A stretch of DNA of 49,039 nucleotides from Triangularia verruculosa (lineage: Eukaryota > Ascomycota > Sordariomycetes > Sordariales > Podosporaceae). Both the position numbers and the translations under genes were made by a program. How positions within the stretch are numbered: the stretch's first letter is position 1; every line of letters starts with the position of its first letter. This document shows, in pieces, positions 1 to 9,045 of the stretch. The notes below the pieces were generated by a model. The model saw only the letters and a list, made by a program, of their open reading frames with translations, made no database searches and was not told the origin of the DNA. Location of the stretch: assembly GCA_033296885.1 (NCBI GenBank), contig MU864055.1:1-49039 (forward strand). The letters run 5' to 3'.

Positions 1-783
1 TACAGGTATCGTGTGTGACAATTCCGCTACGCTAATTAGTGTATAAGTTACAGGGCCCTTAGGCCTGTATATGAGCCATACCTATTTCAATATATTTTCT
101 TCTATTTACGTAAATGCCGAACCTTTTCGTTCGTAACTTCGGCCTCTTCCTAAATATAACGGGTATTTATAACGGTAACCTCCGTTTACTTTTTAATAAA
201 CTCGAGCTCCGCTTTTATAGCGTTATATTAAAAGATAATATAGGATAATTAGCAAGGAGTTATTCTAAGAATGTCGTAAGGTAAGAGAGCTCGACGGATA
301 TATTTAAGGTAACGGGAGGACTCGGAGGGCGATACGATGTAGGGAAGATTGCGAGTAGAATAAGTAGAATAAGGGGTTGGTATAGCGAAAGGACGATGCA
401 GTATTTTCGTCGTAAAATCGATGTAAGTTAACGTTATCGAATACTTAGGTTTACTTACGCGGTTAAATATCGTAGTAGGTGAAAAGATAAAGAGGAGGAC
501 TTACATTAGGAAAGGATGGTTATTAGTAAAAGGTTTTAAACAAGGTTGCCGGGACGTCGACCTAAGAGGGGGAGTATCGTATTACGAATATAATATAAAT
601 ACCCAAGGAGAATAACTAATAGGAAAGAGGAGGTACGGTAGCCAATTAAAAGAAAGGAGGATAGACCAATAGGAAGAGGATCATCCGGGATACGAGGAAT
701 TATAAATGATTCCTGGGAATCATTATGATCCTCGGGAGTCAGTTATAATTCTCGAAGGATAGAATAATCCGGGTCTTAGTAAT

Positions 784-978
784 AGGTCTATATATACGGA
801 GGAACTAGATAGTTTGTAGATAGTTCCGCAGTATATAATCATAGCTTATATTTACGGTATCTTGTATTTACATTGAGACATCTTATTGTACACTGTTTAG
901 CTGCACCGAACCAATTGTCAGAAGTTGCCTTCAACCGAGTATCCCTTTCAGAGGTTCTGTACAGGGGTTCGTCACATA
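784..978 (+). repeat. LTR-like repeat, copy A (more mutated)
   Basis: This copy aligns end to end with 2242-2438 in the same orientation. Shared stretches include the TATA-like run near its start, a GGAACT...AGTTCC inverted repeat just after it, a 19-base identical stretch (acattgagacatcttattg), 'ctgtttagctgcaccga' and 'tatccctttcagaggttctg'. Most differences from copy B are C-to-T or G-to-A, as RIP would give. A direct repeat of this size, with a TATA-like box near one end and 1.46 kb between starts, fits the paired LTRs of a collapsed retrotransposon, but TG/CA ends and a target-site duplication could not be fixed. Confidence 0.65.
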
Positions 979-1020
979 AACCTAGATATAAAGGAACCTC
1001 GACGAGAATCAAACTTGCGT

Positions 1021-1297
1021 TTCCGATGTAGTGGTCGGTATACTATATACTATATTACGAAGTTAATAAATACCTAAGGACCTACCTATAATTAGCGCTA
1101 TATACCTTAATTACTATAATAAAAAAGAAATTATGTTTAGATTACGGGTAGTACCTATAAATCTGGATACGGAGAATTTTAACGGAAATTAAACCCGTAC
1201 TTCCGATGTAATAGTCGACGTACTATATACTATACTATAAGGTTAATAAATACCTAGGGACCTGCCTATAGCTAATATTATATACCTTAATTACTTT
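1021..1297 (+). repeat. Degenerate duplication, 180-bp period
   Basis: Segment 1021-1117 recurs at 1201-1297, exactly 180 bases later. Both start with 'ttccgatgta' and share 'tactatatactata', 'gttaataaatacct' and 'tataccttaattact'. Differences are mainly transitions. It lies between the two LTR-like copies and is probably internal structure of the same degraded element. Confidence 0.6.
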
Positions 1298-2241
1298 AAG
1301 AAGGTAGAGGTATACTATTAACGGCGCTTTAGCTGGTAAGGAAGGAAGGATTATTAAGATTAGGATCTAAGGGAAAGTCGGAGAATTAATTAAGATTTAA
1401 GAAGGAATCTAGGAAGGGGAAGTCGGAAGGAACGGTAGTAGAGGACTCCGTTACAGAACGGTTTTAAAAAGAAGCGGAAGGAGTAAATTACTTTTTGCGC
1501 TTAGCTTTTTTTAACTTTTCTATACTATTAAGACTACGGAAGATGGTACGGAATATCTTATTAAACTAAAGTTTCTTTTATTTACATAGACGAACGACCT
1601 TAATTATAGAGGTAGATAATTCGGCCTCCGCCTTCTCTATATTAGAATTTAGACGGTTATAGTAAGTAACGATCTTACGAAGGTTAGAAGCGGATAGCCC
1701 GCTAGTTTTATAAAAGGGCTGATTGGAAGAGATATAGGAAGAGTAGCGGGAAGAATCGGGAGAAGAGAGTTTGTAAGAAAGGGAGCGGCGTTCGTAATAA
1801 GTATAGGAGATAATTATAGCGGAAGAATTACGTAAGACGATATCGAATAAAGCGTTGCGATGGATAGTTTTGGGATGGGTAGCCTTCGAGTATTTAGAAA
1901 CCCGGTTAGAAGATATAATAAAGGATGAAGGGGAGGAAAATGAACTTACCGTATTGATAACGGAAAAGAAGACTGGGCCGCAGGGACTTCGGCCTGGAGA
2001 GGGAGCATCATGTTACGGTTTAGAGAAGCGGGGTCTCCGGGATAAGGGAGACCGGAGCGAATGGATAAGTGGGGTCTGTGGGGGTAGGGAATAGTACGGG
2101 CCAGGGGATCTAGGAATTGGGAGATAGATCTATAGATCTAGGGATTTAGAGCTAGATCTAAGGATCTAGAGATTGGAAGCTAGATCCGGGAGGATCTAGG
2201 GAATAATGAATAGATCCAGGTACGGAGGTACCTGGGGCCCT

Positions 2242-2438
2242 AGGTCTATATATACGGAGGAACTGGCTGGTGTAGATAGACAGTTCCGTAGTATGCAATT
2301 ACAGCTTGTATTTACGGGACCTTGTGTTTACATTGAGACATCTTATTGTGCACTGTTTAGCTGCACCGATCCATTATCTAGAAGTTCGCCTTCAACCGGT
2401 ATCCCTTTCAGAGGTTCTGGACAGGGGATCGTCACATA
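2242..2438 (+). repeat. LTR-like repeat, copy B (less mutated)
   Basis: Partner of 784-978. It keeps the fuller inverted repeat GGAACTG...CAGTTCC just after the TATA-like run, and more CpA/TpG, so it is nearer the ancestral sequence. Homology to copy A stops sharply after 'gtcacata'. A strong hairpin follows seven bases later. Whether these are LTRs of one element or two solo relics is not resolved. Confidence 0.65.
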
Positions 2439-2444
2439 TTGCCT

Positions 2445-2472
2445 CTGAGGCCCTGTATTCTACAGGGCTCAG
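2445..2472. repeat. Hairpin-forming inverted repeat after LTR-like copy B
   Basis: CTGAG and CCCTGTA (2445-2449, 2451-2457) pair with TACAGGG and CTCAG (2461-2472), leaving one bulged G and a 3-nt loop. It starts seven bases after homology between the LTR-like copies ends. A related but weaker palindrome is found at 48813-48837. Confidence 0.6.
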
Positions 2473-3330
2473 ATACACTGTAAAATCCACAAACAAAAGC
2501 TGTATTTTAACACTTTTTATTTATAAAGTTATATAAAACTTTATATAAATTTAATAAAGATTTATAAGAAATTTATAAACTTATTTTAATAAGTTCGAGA
2601 AGGTTTTATATAAAGTTAACGCTTATTTATAATTTAACGTTATTATTATCAATACTTTAATAATTAATCTATCTGACGTTTAATATATAAAGTTAAACTT
2701 AAAGATTAATATCTTTATTATTAATTATATAAAATTAAAGAAATATATTAAAGCCTTAAATAAAAACGTTTTTTTAATATTTAAATTAGCTGGATTTTTT
2801 ATAATAAGATTTATAAATGATAAGTTTATTTTTATAAACTTTAATATTTTTAAAGTCATATTAATTTAAATAGTAATTATATTATTAATAATAGTAATAA
2901 CGAAAGAAAAAGTAAAAAAATACAAGAAAAAGGGCCGTTATATTTTCTATAAATCCCGAAAATATTAAAATAAAAGATATTTGAAAAAGGAAAAAGTAAA
3001 TTTAAAAGCGATTAAAATTCATAATATATATAAATATATTTCGGACTTCGATTAAAAGTAAGTAATTAAAATGTAAATAGTAAAGTAATATAAAAGTTAA
3101 TTAAATATTAATAAAATTTAGAGGGGTTAATAGAGAATACTATAGCCGAAAATCTTTTTTTTTAAATAGAAGATAATTTATAAAGCTCTTTACTTTTATT
3201 AATAGAAGTAGAAAGACTTTATCGAGGGGGTAATAATATAGGGCGAAGTCCTATATAGTTTAAGGAATATAATGGGGCGTAATAGGTTTGCTAATATTGA
3301 TATAAGGTAGCTTTCTTAGTGCTTTTCTAC

Positions 3331-3522
3331 GTATACTTAAGGGAGTCCGCTTCTATAGGAGGGACCTATTCCTTTCCTCTCTTCTTCATCTAATAATTCA
3401 TCCTTCTTACCACTGGTCATTTCACCTATCAAGGGACTGGCCCGTATCAACGCCTGTGACTTGGGGGTATATAAATTGAGCTTCTGTGTGTTCTACAGCT
3501 GCTTATTCGGTAGGTAAGTGAC
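3331..3522. other. Transition from RIP block to normal DNA; no gene seen
   Basis: Composition returns to normal here. A TATA-like run (tatataaat, 3468-3476) and a 'ggtaggtaagtgacg' stretch resembling a splice donor occur, possibly the remains of the 5' part of the damaged gene that follows. No coding frame can be supported. Confidence 0.35.
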
Positions 3523-3846
3523 GTGGTTTCGGTTGAGCGACATGACTTACCGTCGCGAAGCAACTATCTCTTATTTCACCTAATCAAGGTTGGATCTACA
3601 AAAGAGATGCCTAGGTACCCGCCGTACACTATTTATAATCTTATCATCACGTTCACAGGCTTTAGACCCGACCAGGATAAAGCTGAGCAGGGCAGAATTG
3701 ACTTTGTGTGGCTGGGACCGGCTGCTAGCTCTGATAAGAGGAGCCTATGGAAACCTGAGGGATACGCTGTTTTGCCAAATTTGTTTGAGGCGGGAGTTTA
3801 TCTGAGCGACCACAGCGCTGTTGTTGGTGATGTCACGCTGGTGTGA
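3523..3846 (+). pseudogene. C-terminal stub of an endonuclease/exonuclease/phosphatase (EEP) family gene
   Basis: The open frame ends with two landmarks of the EEP/DNase I-like fold: an RIDFVW strand motif around 3694-3711, and a YLSDHSAVVGDV ending whose SDH holds the catalytic Asp-His of the family. Only 107 codons are open, against roughly 250-350 residues for a whole EEP domain, and the N-terminal catalytic motifs are missing. No ATG fits at the start. A 'ttcacag' acceptor-like site just before 3658 suggests that the recognisable part is the last exon of a gene whose upstream half was lost at the edge of the RIP block. The final 61 bases are duplicated just downstream. Confidence is good for the family and moderate for its being a relic rather than an exon of a gene I could not assemble. 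Confidence 0.6.
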
Positions 3847-3910
3847 GATGGCGGGAGTTTATCTGAGCGACCACAGAGCTGTTGTTGGTGATGTCACGCT
3901 GGTGTGAGAT
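3789..3910 (+). repeat. 61-bp direct tandem duplication at the end of the EEP stub
   Basis: Bases 3789-3849 are repeated at 3850-3910 with a single difference (cagcgctg versus cagagctg). The unit covers the last codons of the EEP stub, including its SDH motif, and the TGA stop. Near identity points to a recent duplication. The second copy lies beyond the stop. Confidence 0.95.
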
Positions 3911-3985
3911 GGTTCATAGGTTATTACATGGACCTGACTAATGGAAAGCCAAACTTGAGACTACAGGTGAATTCCTTGCTTACAT

Positions 3986-5253
3986 CTACTTCCCACCCCC
4001 AAGAACACCCCCCAAAACAGGCGACAAAATCCCTCCCACCCCCTTCCCAACCTCGCCCACTGTTTCCCCCAACCCGCCAACCAACCCCCCTACAACTCCT
4101 CCTAGGTCCCCTTTTCCAAGAGCCCCAGTAGTATTTCCCAACGTATTTCCCAATCCCCTAGTGACACCGCCAACAGTATCCCCCACGCCCTTCGTCACTC
4201 CACCAACCGTGTTCCCAACCCCCTTTGTCAACCCACCAACAGGACCACCAATGGCATTCCCCAACCCATCAGTCGTCTTGTTGACCGTGTTCCCCAAACC
4301 GGAAGCAACACCGCCAACAGTACCCCCAAGATTCTTTGTGGTATTCCCCACGGTGTTGCCCACACCGGAGGTGACCCCCCCAACAGTCCCGTAGAGATCA
4401 CCGCGGCCGAGCGAGCTGGTAGTTCGGTTGAGGGTGTCAAGTGCACCAGATGTAAGGCCCTGCGCTGTCTGGCCTACTCCGGCGGTGGTGCTGTGCAGGG
4501 TGTTGCCTACCCCTTGGGTAACGCCACCGACTGTTCTGCCGACACCCTGGGTGACGCCTCCGACGGTGTTGGAGAGCTGCTTGGTGAAGTTTGAAGTGGG
4601 GATACGAGCTTCGGGCGCGTACTTCTTCTTTCGTGGGGTGGGAGTGGGAGCTTGGGGGGAGGTTGTAATGGGAGCCGGAGCTGGTACTGGTGGTTGCCGA
4701 GTTGTCTTGATTGGGGCGGCAGTGGTGACAGGCTTTGTCTTTGGCTGTGAAGTTGCAGCCTTTGGAGCTACGGCAGCAGCAGCTGGGACTCTGGAAGGCG
4801 ATGATGCAGGCCGGCTTTGCACGGGGGATCTAATAGGGGTTATGGTCTTCCTCTGCCCGATAGGAACTGGCTTGTTCATGCTCGAAGGCGTAGAGATGCC
4901 AAGAGCCTTCTTGGTATGGGCCGTCATGGTGACTGGCCTGAAATTGGGCTTGGGCGAGGACTGCGTCGCGGGCGCAGATGCCACGGCCGGGGAGAACTTT
5001 TGAGCCGGGGCGCTCACTTTAGCTGGTGTTTTGCTGGTCGCGTAAGACGTTGCATCTTTAGGCTTGGTAGAGGATGATGTAGCGACCTTCTTGGCCGTCT
5101 GGGAGGCAGTCGGTGTCTTTTTCGACGACGAAGCTGAGAGTTGGGATGGACGTATAAGCTTCCTATTCAGGTAATGTGGATCCTGGTCAGGGGTGACTTA
5201 CATGCGACTGCAACAGGTTGCTGCTTGACCTTGGTTTGGGTAGTGCTCGGCAT
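3986..5253 (-). CDS. Hypothetical protein with ~17 glycine-rich 11-residue repeats
   Basis: Two exons: 5253-5202 and 5133-3986, with a 68-nt intron (GTAAGT donor, CTCTCAG acceptor), giving 399 aa. The ATG at 5251-5253 is chosen because the spliced frame is open from it. Residues 1 to about 200 are low-complexity Ser/Thr/Pro/Ala/Lys and probably disordered. From about residue 208 to the C terminus the protein is a run of 11-residue units of the form GGVTKGVGDTV, with longer variants containing GDLG. There is no signal peptide and no hydrophobic membrane segment. Eleven-residue repeats with Thr/Val/Gly and sparse charges recall the lipid-binding amphipathic repeats of perilipins and synucleins; that is an inference from pattern only. 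A glycine-rich structural role is the alternative. The opposite strand is also open (4428-5003), which I take as an artefact of base bias. Confidence 0.8.
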
Positions 5254-5902
5254 TGTGAATCGTTTGGAGCAGTCAATTTCCTTGTCGATATCAAAGTCTT
5301 CATAAAGATGTCGAAGAAACCAAAAGGTTCAATATTGAGCTGAGACGGCTCAAATACCAGAGACGAGATGAGTAGGTGTTGGGATGACGTCCAAAGGATT
5401 CGAACAAAATCCAGGTCCTCTCGTACGACCTGTGACGTCAAGCCACATTTCTCCGCACTGTTCCTCCAAGATGTCGCGTAAAGGTGTGGTGGTGATCGAT
5501 TATGAGTGGTTTGCCACAGGGACATAGAGACGGCCATCCCTGAAGCAAGACTTCTGATTCGTTCAACTGCTACCCACAGCGATGTCAGCGGTCCCCATCC
5601 AGCGTCTTAGCGTGCGTTGTTGCGATAGAGTTGGTGAGTTGAAACGCTTTCTGTGATGTAGCTAAAAGCAATGCCAGAGTCACCCGGTCCAATATTCTCC
5701 TGCTACCATGGTCGCAGCATAATAGTGACCGGGGGGCAGCTTTGCGCCTGCACACCAAGTCATAAGACATCAAGATAGGATACTACTTCCCAGTTACCTA
5801 AGCAGGCAGATGTAAAAAGAGACAGGGTTTAATGTTAAAACTCCGTGTATTTATGTGGCTACATGAGCTGGAAAACTTGTCATCTTGTGAGAAGCAAATC
5901 TG
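5254..5902. other. Intergenic region; no gene seen
   Basis: This stretch lies upstream of the repeat protein and contains the likely promoter of that gene. The open frames at 5187-5537 and 5585-5773 lack family features and have unnatural composition. A tRNA B-box-like string near 5395 does not fold into a tRNA. Confidence 0.4.
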
Positions 5903-5908
5903 AAAAAA
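5903..5908 (-). terminator. RNA polymerase III terminator for tRNA-Tyr
   Basis: A run of six A on the + strand gives TTTTTT on the transcribed sense, seven bases past the tRNA 3' end. This is the standard Pol III stop signal. Confidence 0.75.
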
Positions 5909-5914
5909 GAGATG

Positions 5915-6002
5915 TCCCCTCGACCGGAATCGAGCCGGTGACCTTTCGGTATCAATAAATTCCTTTACAGCCGAACGTGATAGCCAACTACACCACAAGG
6001 GG
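5915..6002 (-). tRNA. tRNA-Tyr (anticodon GUA) with a 14-nt intron
   Basis: Read on the minus strand, the acceptor CCCCTTG pairs with CGAGGGG, with discriminator A. The T arm is ACCGG/CCGGT around loop CTCGATT. The anticodon stem TTCGG/CCGAA encloses a loop that becomes C-T-GTA-A-A once a 14-base intron (AGGAATTTATTGAT) is removed at the canonical site one base 3' of the anticodon. The C1:G72 pair and A73 are identity elements of eukaryotic tRNA-Tyr and agree with the GUA anticodon. A and B box regions are intact and a T6 terminator follows. Confidence 0.88.
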
Positions 6003-6453
6003 TTTTGATTGGTGGAGATGGTCTTTGGCTGTGGGTCCTATCAACGTCAGTTGTGGTCCCATTCACGCCCCTTCCTCGGTGCTCATAACCCCTAAATTGA
6101 GTGTGGCATATGCAAAATCAAGCCGTGGCAAAATCAGCAGGGTTTCCATACTCGGCACTGGGCCTCGGGGCGGCGTCTCAAATCTGAGGACCCTCCTTGA
6201 CTTTGAATAAGACAGGTCGAGTTTTCCACACAAACATCACTTTTCAGCAGCTATCCCAAGAAGCAATAACGTACCAGCGTTACTTAAACTACCTATCGAG
6301 CTACCCAGTAGTGATGCCTGCTTACTTTTGTGGGGTTCTATTGATCATGAAGACAAACCCACCTAACGATATCAAAACAGCACGAACCGCACCTCCCGCA
6401 TCAAGGACCGCTTCTTCTCCGGGGCATTTTCCAAGTGACACCTATGCATCCCT
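6003..6453. other. Intergenic region between tRNA-Tyr and a minus-strand gene
   Basis: It contains the upstream flank of the tRNA and the 3' flank of the 201-aa gene. I see no coding frame or repeat that can be supported. Confidence 0.4.
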
Positions 6454-7059
6454 TCAATGTGAATATCCATTACTTCCTTGAGACAACTGCCAAGCCTGAG
6501 CGCTCGCGTCATAGTCGGTAGGAGCATATTGCGCCTGTTGAAGCAGGTCCATGTTGTTCGGAGGCGTATACACCACTTTCTCGATGTCCTTGGAAAACAT
6601 TTCACCAGTCCCACTATATTTGTTGCCATGACGGTCATAGTATGTGCCCTCGATGTGATAAGTGACTCTCATCTTTTTCCCCTCGTACCAGACCACTTTA
6701 TGTCCCTTAGGTGGTAGACCGCTCCAAACCTCCACATTTGCGTCAACCGGTGGCACAGACTTGCCCGGTTGAGGATTCTCATCGACAGTGTTGACGCGTA
6801 GAGGGACATTCCATGGGCTGTGGCTAGCCCTCTCCCGATTTGCTCGGTCTTCGGCTCTCTCCTGTGGTGTCAGGGACGCTCTGTACTGCTTGGAGAGGCT
6901 GGGCGTGTGGGAGCGTGTCGCACTGTCATGGATAAGGATGGGCTTAGGTGCCTGGCGGTGGTACGTAGAGGCATAAGGACTGTGTAAGTCCTCATGGTCT
7001 TCTGCACGGGTCAGAGGCTCATCGGGGTCGCGGAAGAATGAGCCGTCATAACTCGACAT
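6454..7059 (-). CDS. Hypothetical protein, 201 aa
   Basis: A single uninterrupted frame starts at the ATG of 7057-7059; codons further upstream in frame (as far as 7071) contain only a TTG. The protein is hydrophilic, without signal peptide or membrane segment. The first ~100 residues are rich in Arg, Asp, Glu, Ser and Pro and look disordered. Residues ~105-170 look like a folded domain with many aromatic residues (motifs KGHKVVWYEGKKMRVTYHIE and YYDRHGNKYSGTGEMFSKDIE). I do not recognise the family. Codon use and composition are natural, which supports a real gene. Confidence 0.65.
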   Translation of the reverse strand: MSSYDGSFFRDPDEPLTRAEDHEDLHSPYASTYHRQAPKPILIHDSATRSHTPSLSKQYRASLTPQERAEDRANRERASHSPWNVPLRVNTVDENPQPGKSVPPVDANVEVWSGLPPKGHKVVWYEGKKMRVTYHIEGTYYDRHGNKYSGTGEMFSKDIEKVVYTPPNNMDLLQQAQYAPTDYDASAQAWQLSQGSNGYSH

Positions 7060-8137
7060 TGTGATAGGCAAGTGGGAAACGGCAAACGATTAGGATTTGG
7101 GAAACGAATCTGTATCTATAATGTAGAGTTGGCTAGGCGCGTGTGCGGTAAGGTTGAAGTGTTAACAATGATGTGGTTGAACTGGCTTGCCTGAGAAGAC
7201 TCTGTGGAGCGATCTGGGGCCTCTATAAGTACTCAGAGGCTGCTCGCATTGTGACCTCAGAGACTACGGGCCATCGCCCAGTCATCTCATGATCCAGTTT
7301 CATGGGCTATCGCACACTGACAGGTTGTTGCAAGTCTGCTTCACGTGTGAGCGGGCAGTTGGGCCATTTTGCTGCAAACGCGAGACAGTGTGACATCTTG
7401 CGGCATTGATAGCTTGTTTCACGGCGACAACAGTAGTGGGGGAGGTATTTATTATCAGTACGGACGATGTATCATCGTGGCCTAGCTGTAAAGTTACAAT
7501 CAGGTGGAAGAGACTAGGTACACACCGCGATATCTGATCTTCCCTGACACAGACTTGTCGCTCGCGCATCGTGGCGGCCACTCTGAGACCTTTCACTGTT
7601 GGTAAGGAGGTTAAGTACCATGAAACTTGACTTCATCTCTTTTGGTCTAATCAAGAGCTCTCAATCGTCCATGTTATTACTTGACAATACCCACCTCAAG
7701 GCTCGTGTCGTTACTTGAAACAGGCTCATACAATACAATGCTATCATAGCCATGTGGAAAATAATCCCAGTTCAGATCGTTCAGTTACCTCTAGCGAGAG
7801 ACGACCTGACCATCAGCTTTCAGTGTCTGGTGACAGTATTTGGGTGGCTGTGGAAGATTTGACATTGCCCCGTAGCGAAAGAGGCCACAGGCCAGTGTCA
7901 GAAAGCAAAGGGCACCTAGTACGGTATCTCTCAGTTGCCATAAAATGTAGGCCAAATTCAACCCTCTCGAGTAGCTGTTTGGGGAAACAGATCTGCTGGC
8001 ACTGAGAACCATCGCTAACACTAACCCTTGCTTCGCCTATTATTTCTTCTTTATCTCCTCCACATTCCCCTCAGATGTACACCCACCTCGCTGTTAGCCT
8101 AAACCCACTAGGCTTGTTACAACGCTTGTCCACCCAG
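7060..8137. other. Intergenic region, about 1.1 kb; no gene seen
   Basis: Short open frames on both strands (7300-7596 minus, 7715-8005 plus and others) have no motif and conflict with each other. The segment next to 7059 must hold the promoter of the 201-aa gene. Confidence 0.4.
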
Positions 8138-8741
8138 TATTGCCACCCTGCAAACGACAAGGCATAAGGAAAAGGAGCAGGCGCCTCTTCCGCGCGATCA
8201 TCAAGGCGAAGAGTACATCAGCGCTGAAGAAAAGCATTCTCACAGTTCAAAATCTTCCCAAAAGGCAACCAATCCATCTTCTTCAAAGTCAAAAGCAAAG
8301 GATAAAGACTCGAAGCCCCATAAGCCTAAACAACGAGGCGCCGTGGACATGGGCGCTTGGAGTATCCAAAGACAAGGTCAACCGATGGTAACAGGGGGAC
8401 AAGGTCCTGCTGGACAGTTTCCACTCGTTTCACAGCAGGATATCCACAAGCATTTCCAAACCCGGCCTGAACCCATCTAGTAGGTCCAAACTCAAGGCTT
8501 CCACTATCAGGGCCTAGGGACCGAGGGACCGATGACCTTTGCAGAGCCGTATGGAGAATGGTATGGGAAACACGCTATCTCACCAGAGATCTATAGAGCT
8601 AAGATCTTTGTGGGGCCACCTGTTGTCAACCCGGACGAAGAGGAGCCTCAGTATGAACCGGGCCAGCACTATGACCTTCGTCAGTTACCGCCGTACGGTT
8701 CTGCTGGTTATCATAACAACCCCAATAATGTGAAGTGGTAG
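8138..8741 (+). pseudogene. Unknown gene fragment interrupted by two adjacent TAG codons
   Basis: One frame reads as natural protein from about 8138 to the TAA-equivalent stop at 8739-8741, except for TAGTAG at 8478-8483. Before the stops it is a Lys/Ser/Gln/His-rich tract (AEEKHSHSSKSSQKATNPSS, then MGAWSIQRQGQPM). After them it continues QTQGFHYQGLGTEGPMTFAE and ends in a Pro/Tyr/Asn-rich tail (DLRQLPPYGSAGYHNNPNN). The two TAGs could be Gln codons (CAGCAG) mutated by C-to-T changes. Alternatively, an intron from 8388 (weak donor GTAACA) to 8483 removes both stops and keeps frame, because it would be 96 nt. No ATG starts the upstream half; the first in-frame ATG is at 8349. I do not recognise a family. 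Confidence 0.4.
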
Positions 8742-8838
8742 ATGGTACGAGGGACCTTAGATCAGGCAGTGGAGAAGGCTACACCAACGGGGAGATTACG
8801 GACCTGGCAGTTAGAAATAGTGACAGTCTCCTCGCACA

Positions 8839-9045
8839 ATGCACTCCGCCTTACCATACTATGTGTACTTGGAGACTTGGACCATGGAGGATTTATCTTT
8901 TCGGCAATATCGTTGGCCTATGTCGCAATACCATGGCGAGCCTGACCGCTACCGAAGGGCCGAGTTCTTGGGTGCAAGAAAATTCGAAAAAGTGCAAATG
9001 AATTCGCAATCCTTCATATCCTATCGGTTTGCGTGGTACAGCTAG
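8839..9045 (+). other. Coding-like stretch, 68 codons, unassigned
   Basis: This frame reads as natural protein (YVYLETWTMEDLSFRQYRWP, then FLGARKFEKVQMNSQ), with many aromatic residues, unlike shadow frames. It follows the interrupted frame ending at 8741 and could be a further exon or fragment of the same damaged gene, but no convincing splice pair joins them. No family recognised. Confidence 0.25.

Larger units (their letters stand above)
1..3330. repeat. RIP-degraded transposon-derived AT-rich block
   Basis: This 3.3-kb block has no credible gene. Its composition is strongly skewed: whole 60-base lines (for example 181-240) contain no CpA and no TpG, while TpA and CpG are common. That pattern is what RIP leaves behind, because it converts CpA to TpA on both strands of duplicated DNA. 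From about 2500 to 3100 the sequence is almost pure A/T. Inside lie two diverged copies of an LTR-like unit, a tandem duplication with a 180-bp period and a hairpin, described separately. Short open frames such as 1855-2094 show no family features. The parent element cannot be classified because no polymerase, integrase or transposase motif survives. Confidence 0.85.

Noticed and set aside
1855..2094. 79-codon open frame within the left RIP block
   Set aside because: Lies in RIP-degraded DNA, has no family features, and its composition follows the purine bias of the region.
4428..5003. 191-codon open frame on the + strand opposite the 11-residue repeat gene
   Set aside because: It is the reverse-complement shadow of a low-complexity, repeat-rich coding sequence; composition is unnatural (Val/Gly/Phe runs) and no motif is present.
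5385..5420. tRNA B-box-like string on the minus strand (GTTCGAATCC)
   Set aside because: The surrounding bases do not form acceptor, D or anticodon arms, and the T-loop would be shifted from consensus.
8140..8391. 83-codon frame overlapping the interrupted gene fragment
   Set aside because: It is a shadow frame rich in Lys/Arg/Ser without ATG; the neighbouring frame reads more naturally and continues past 8391.
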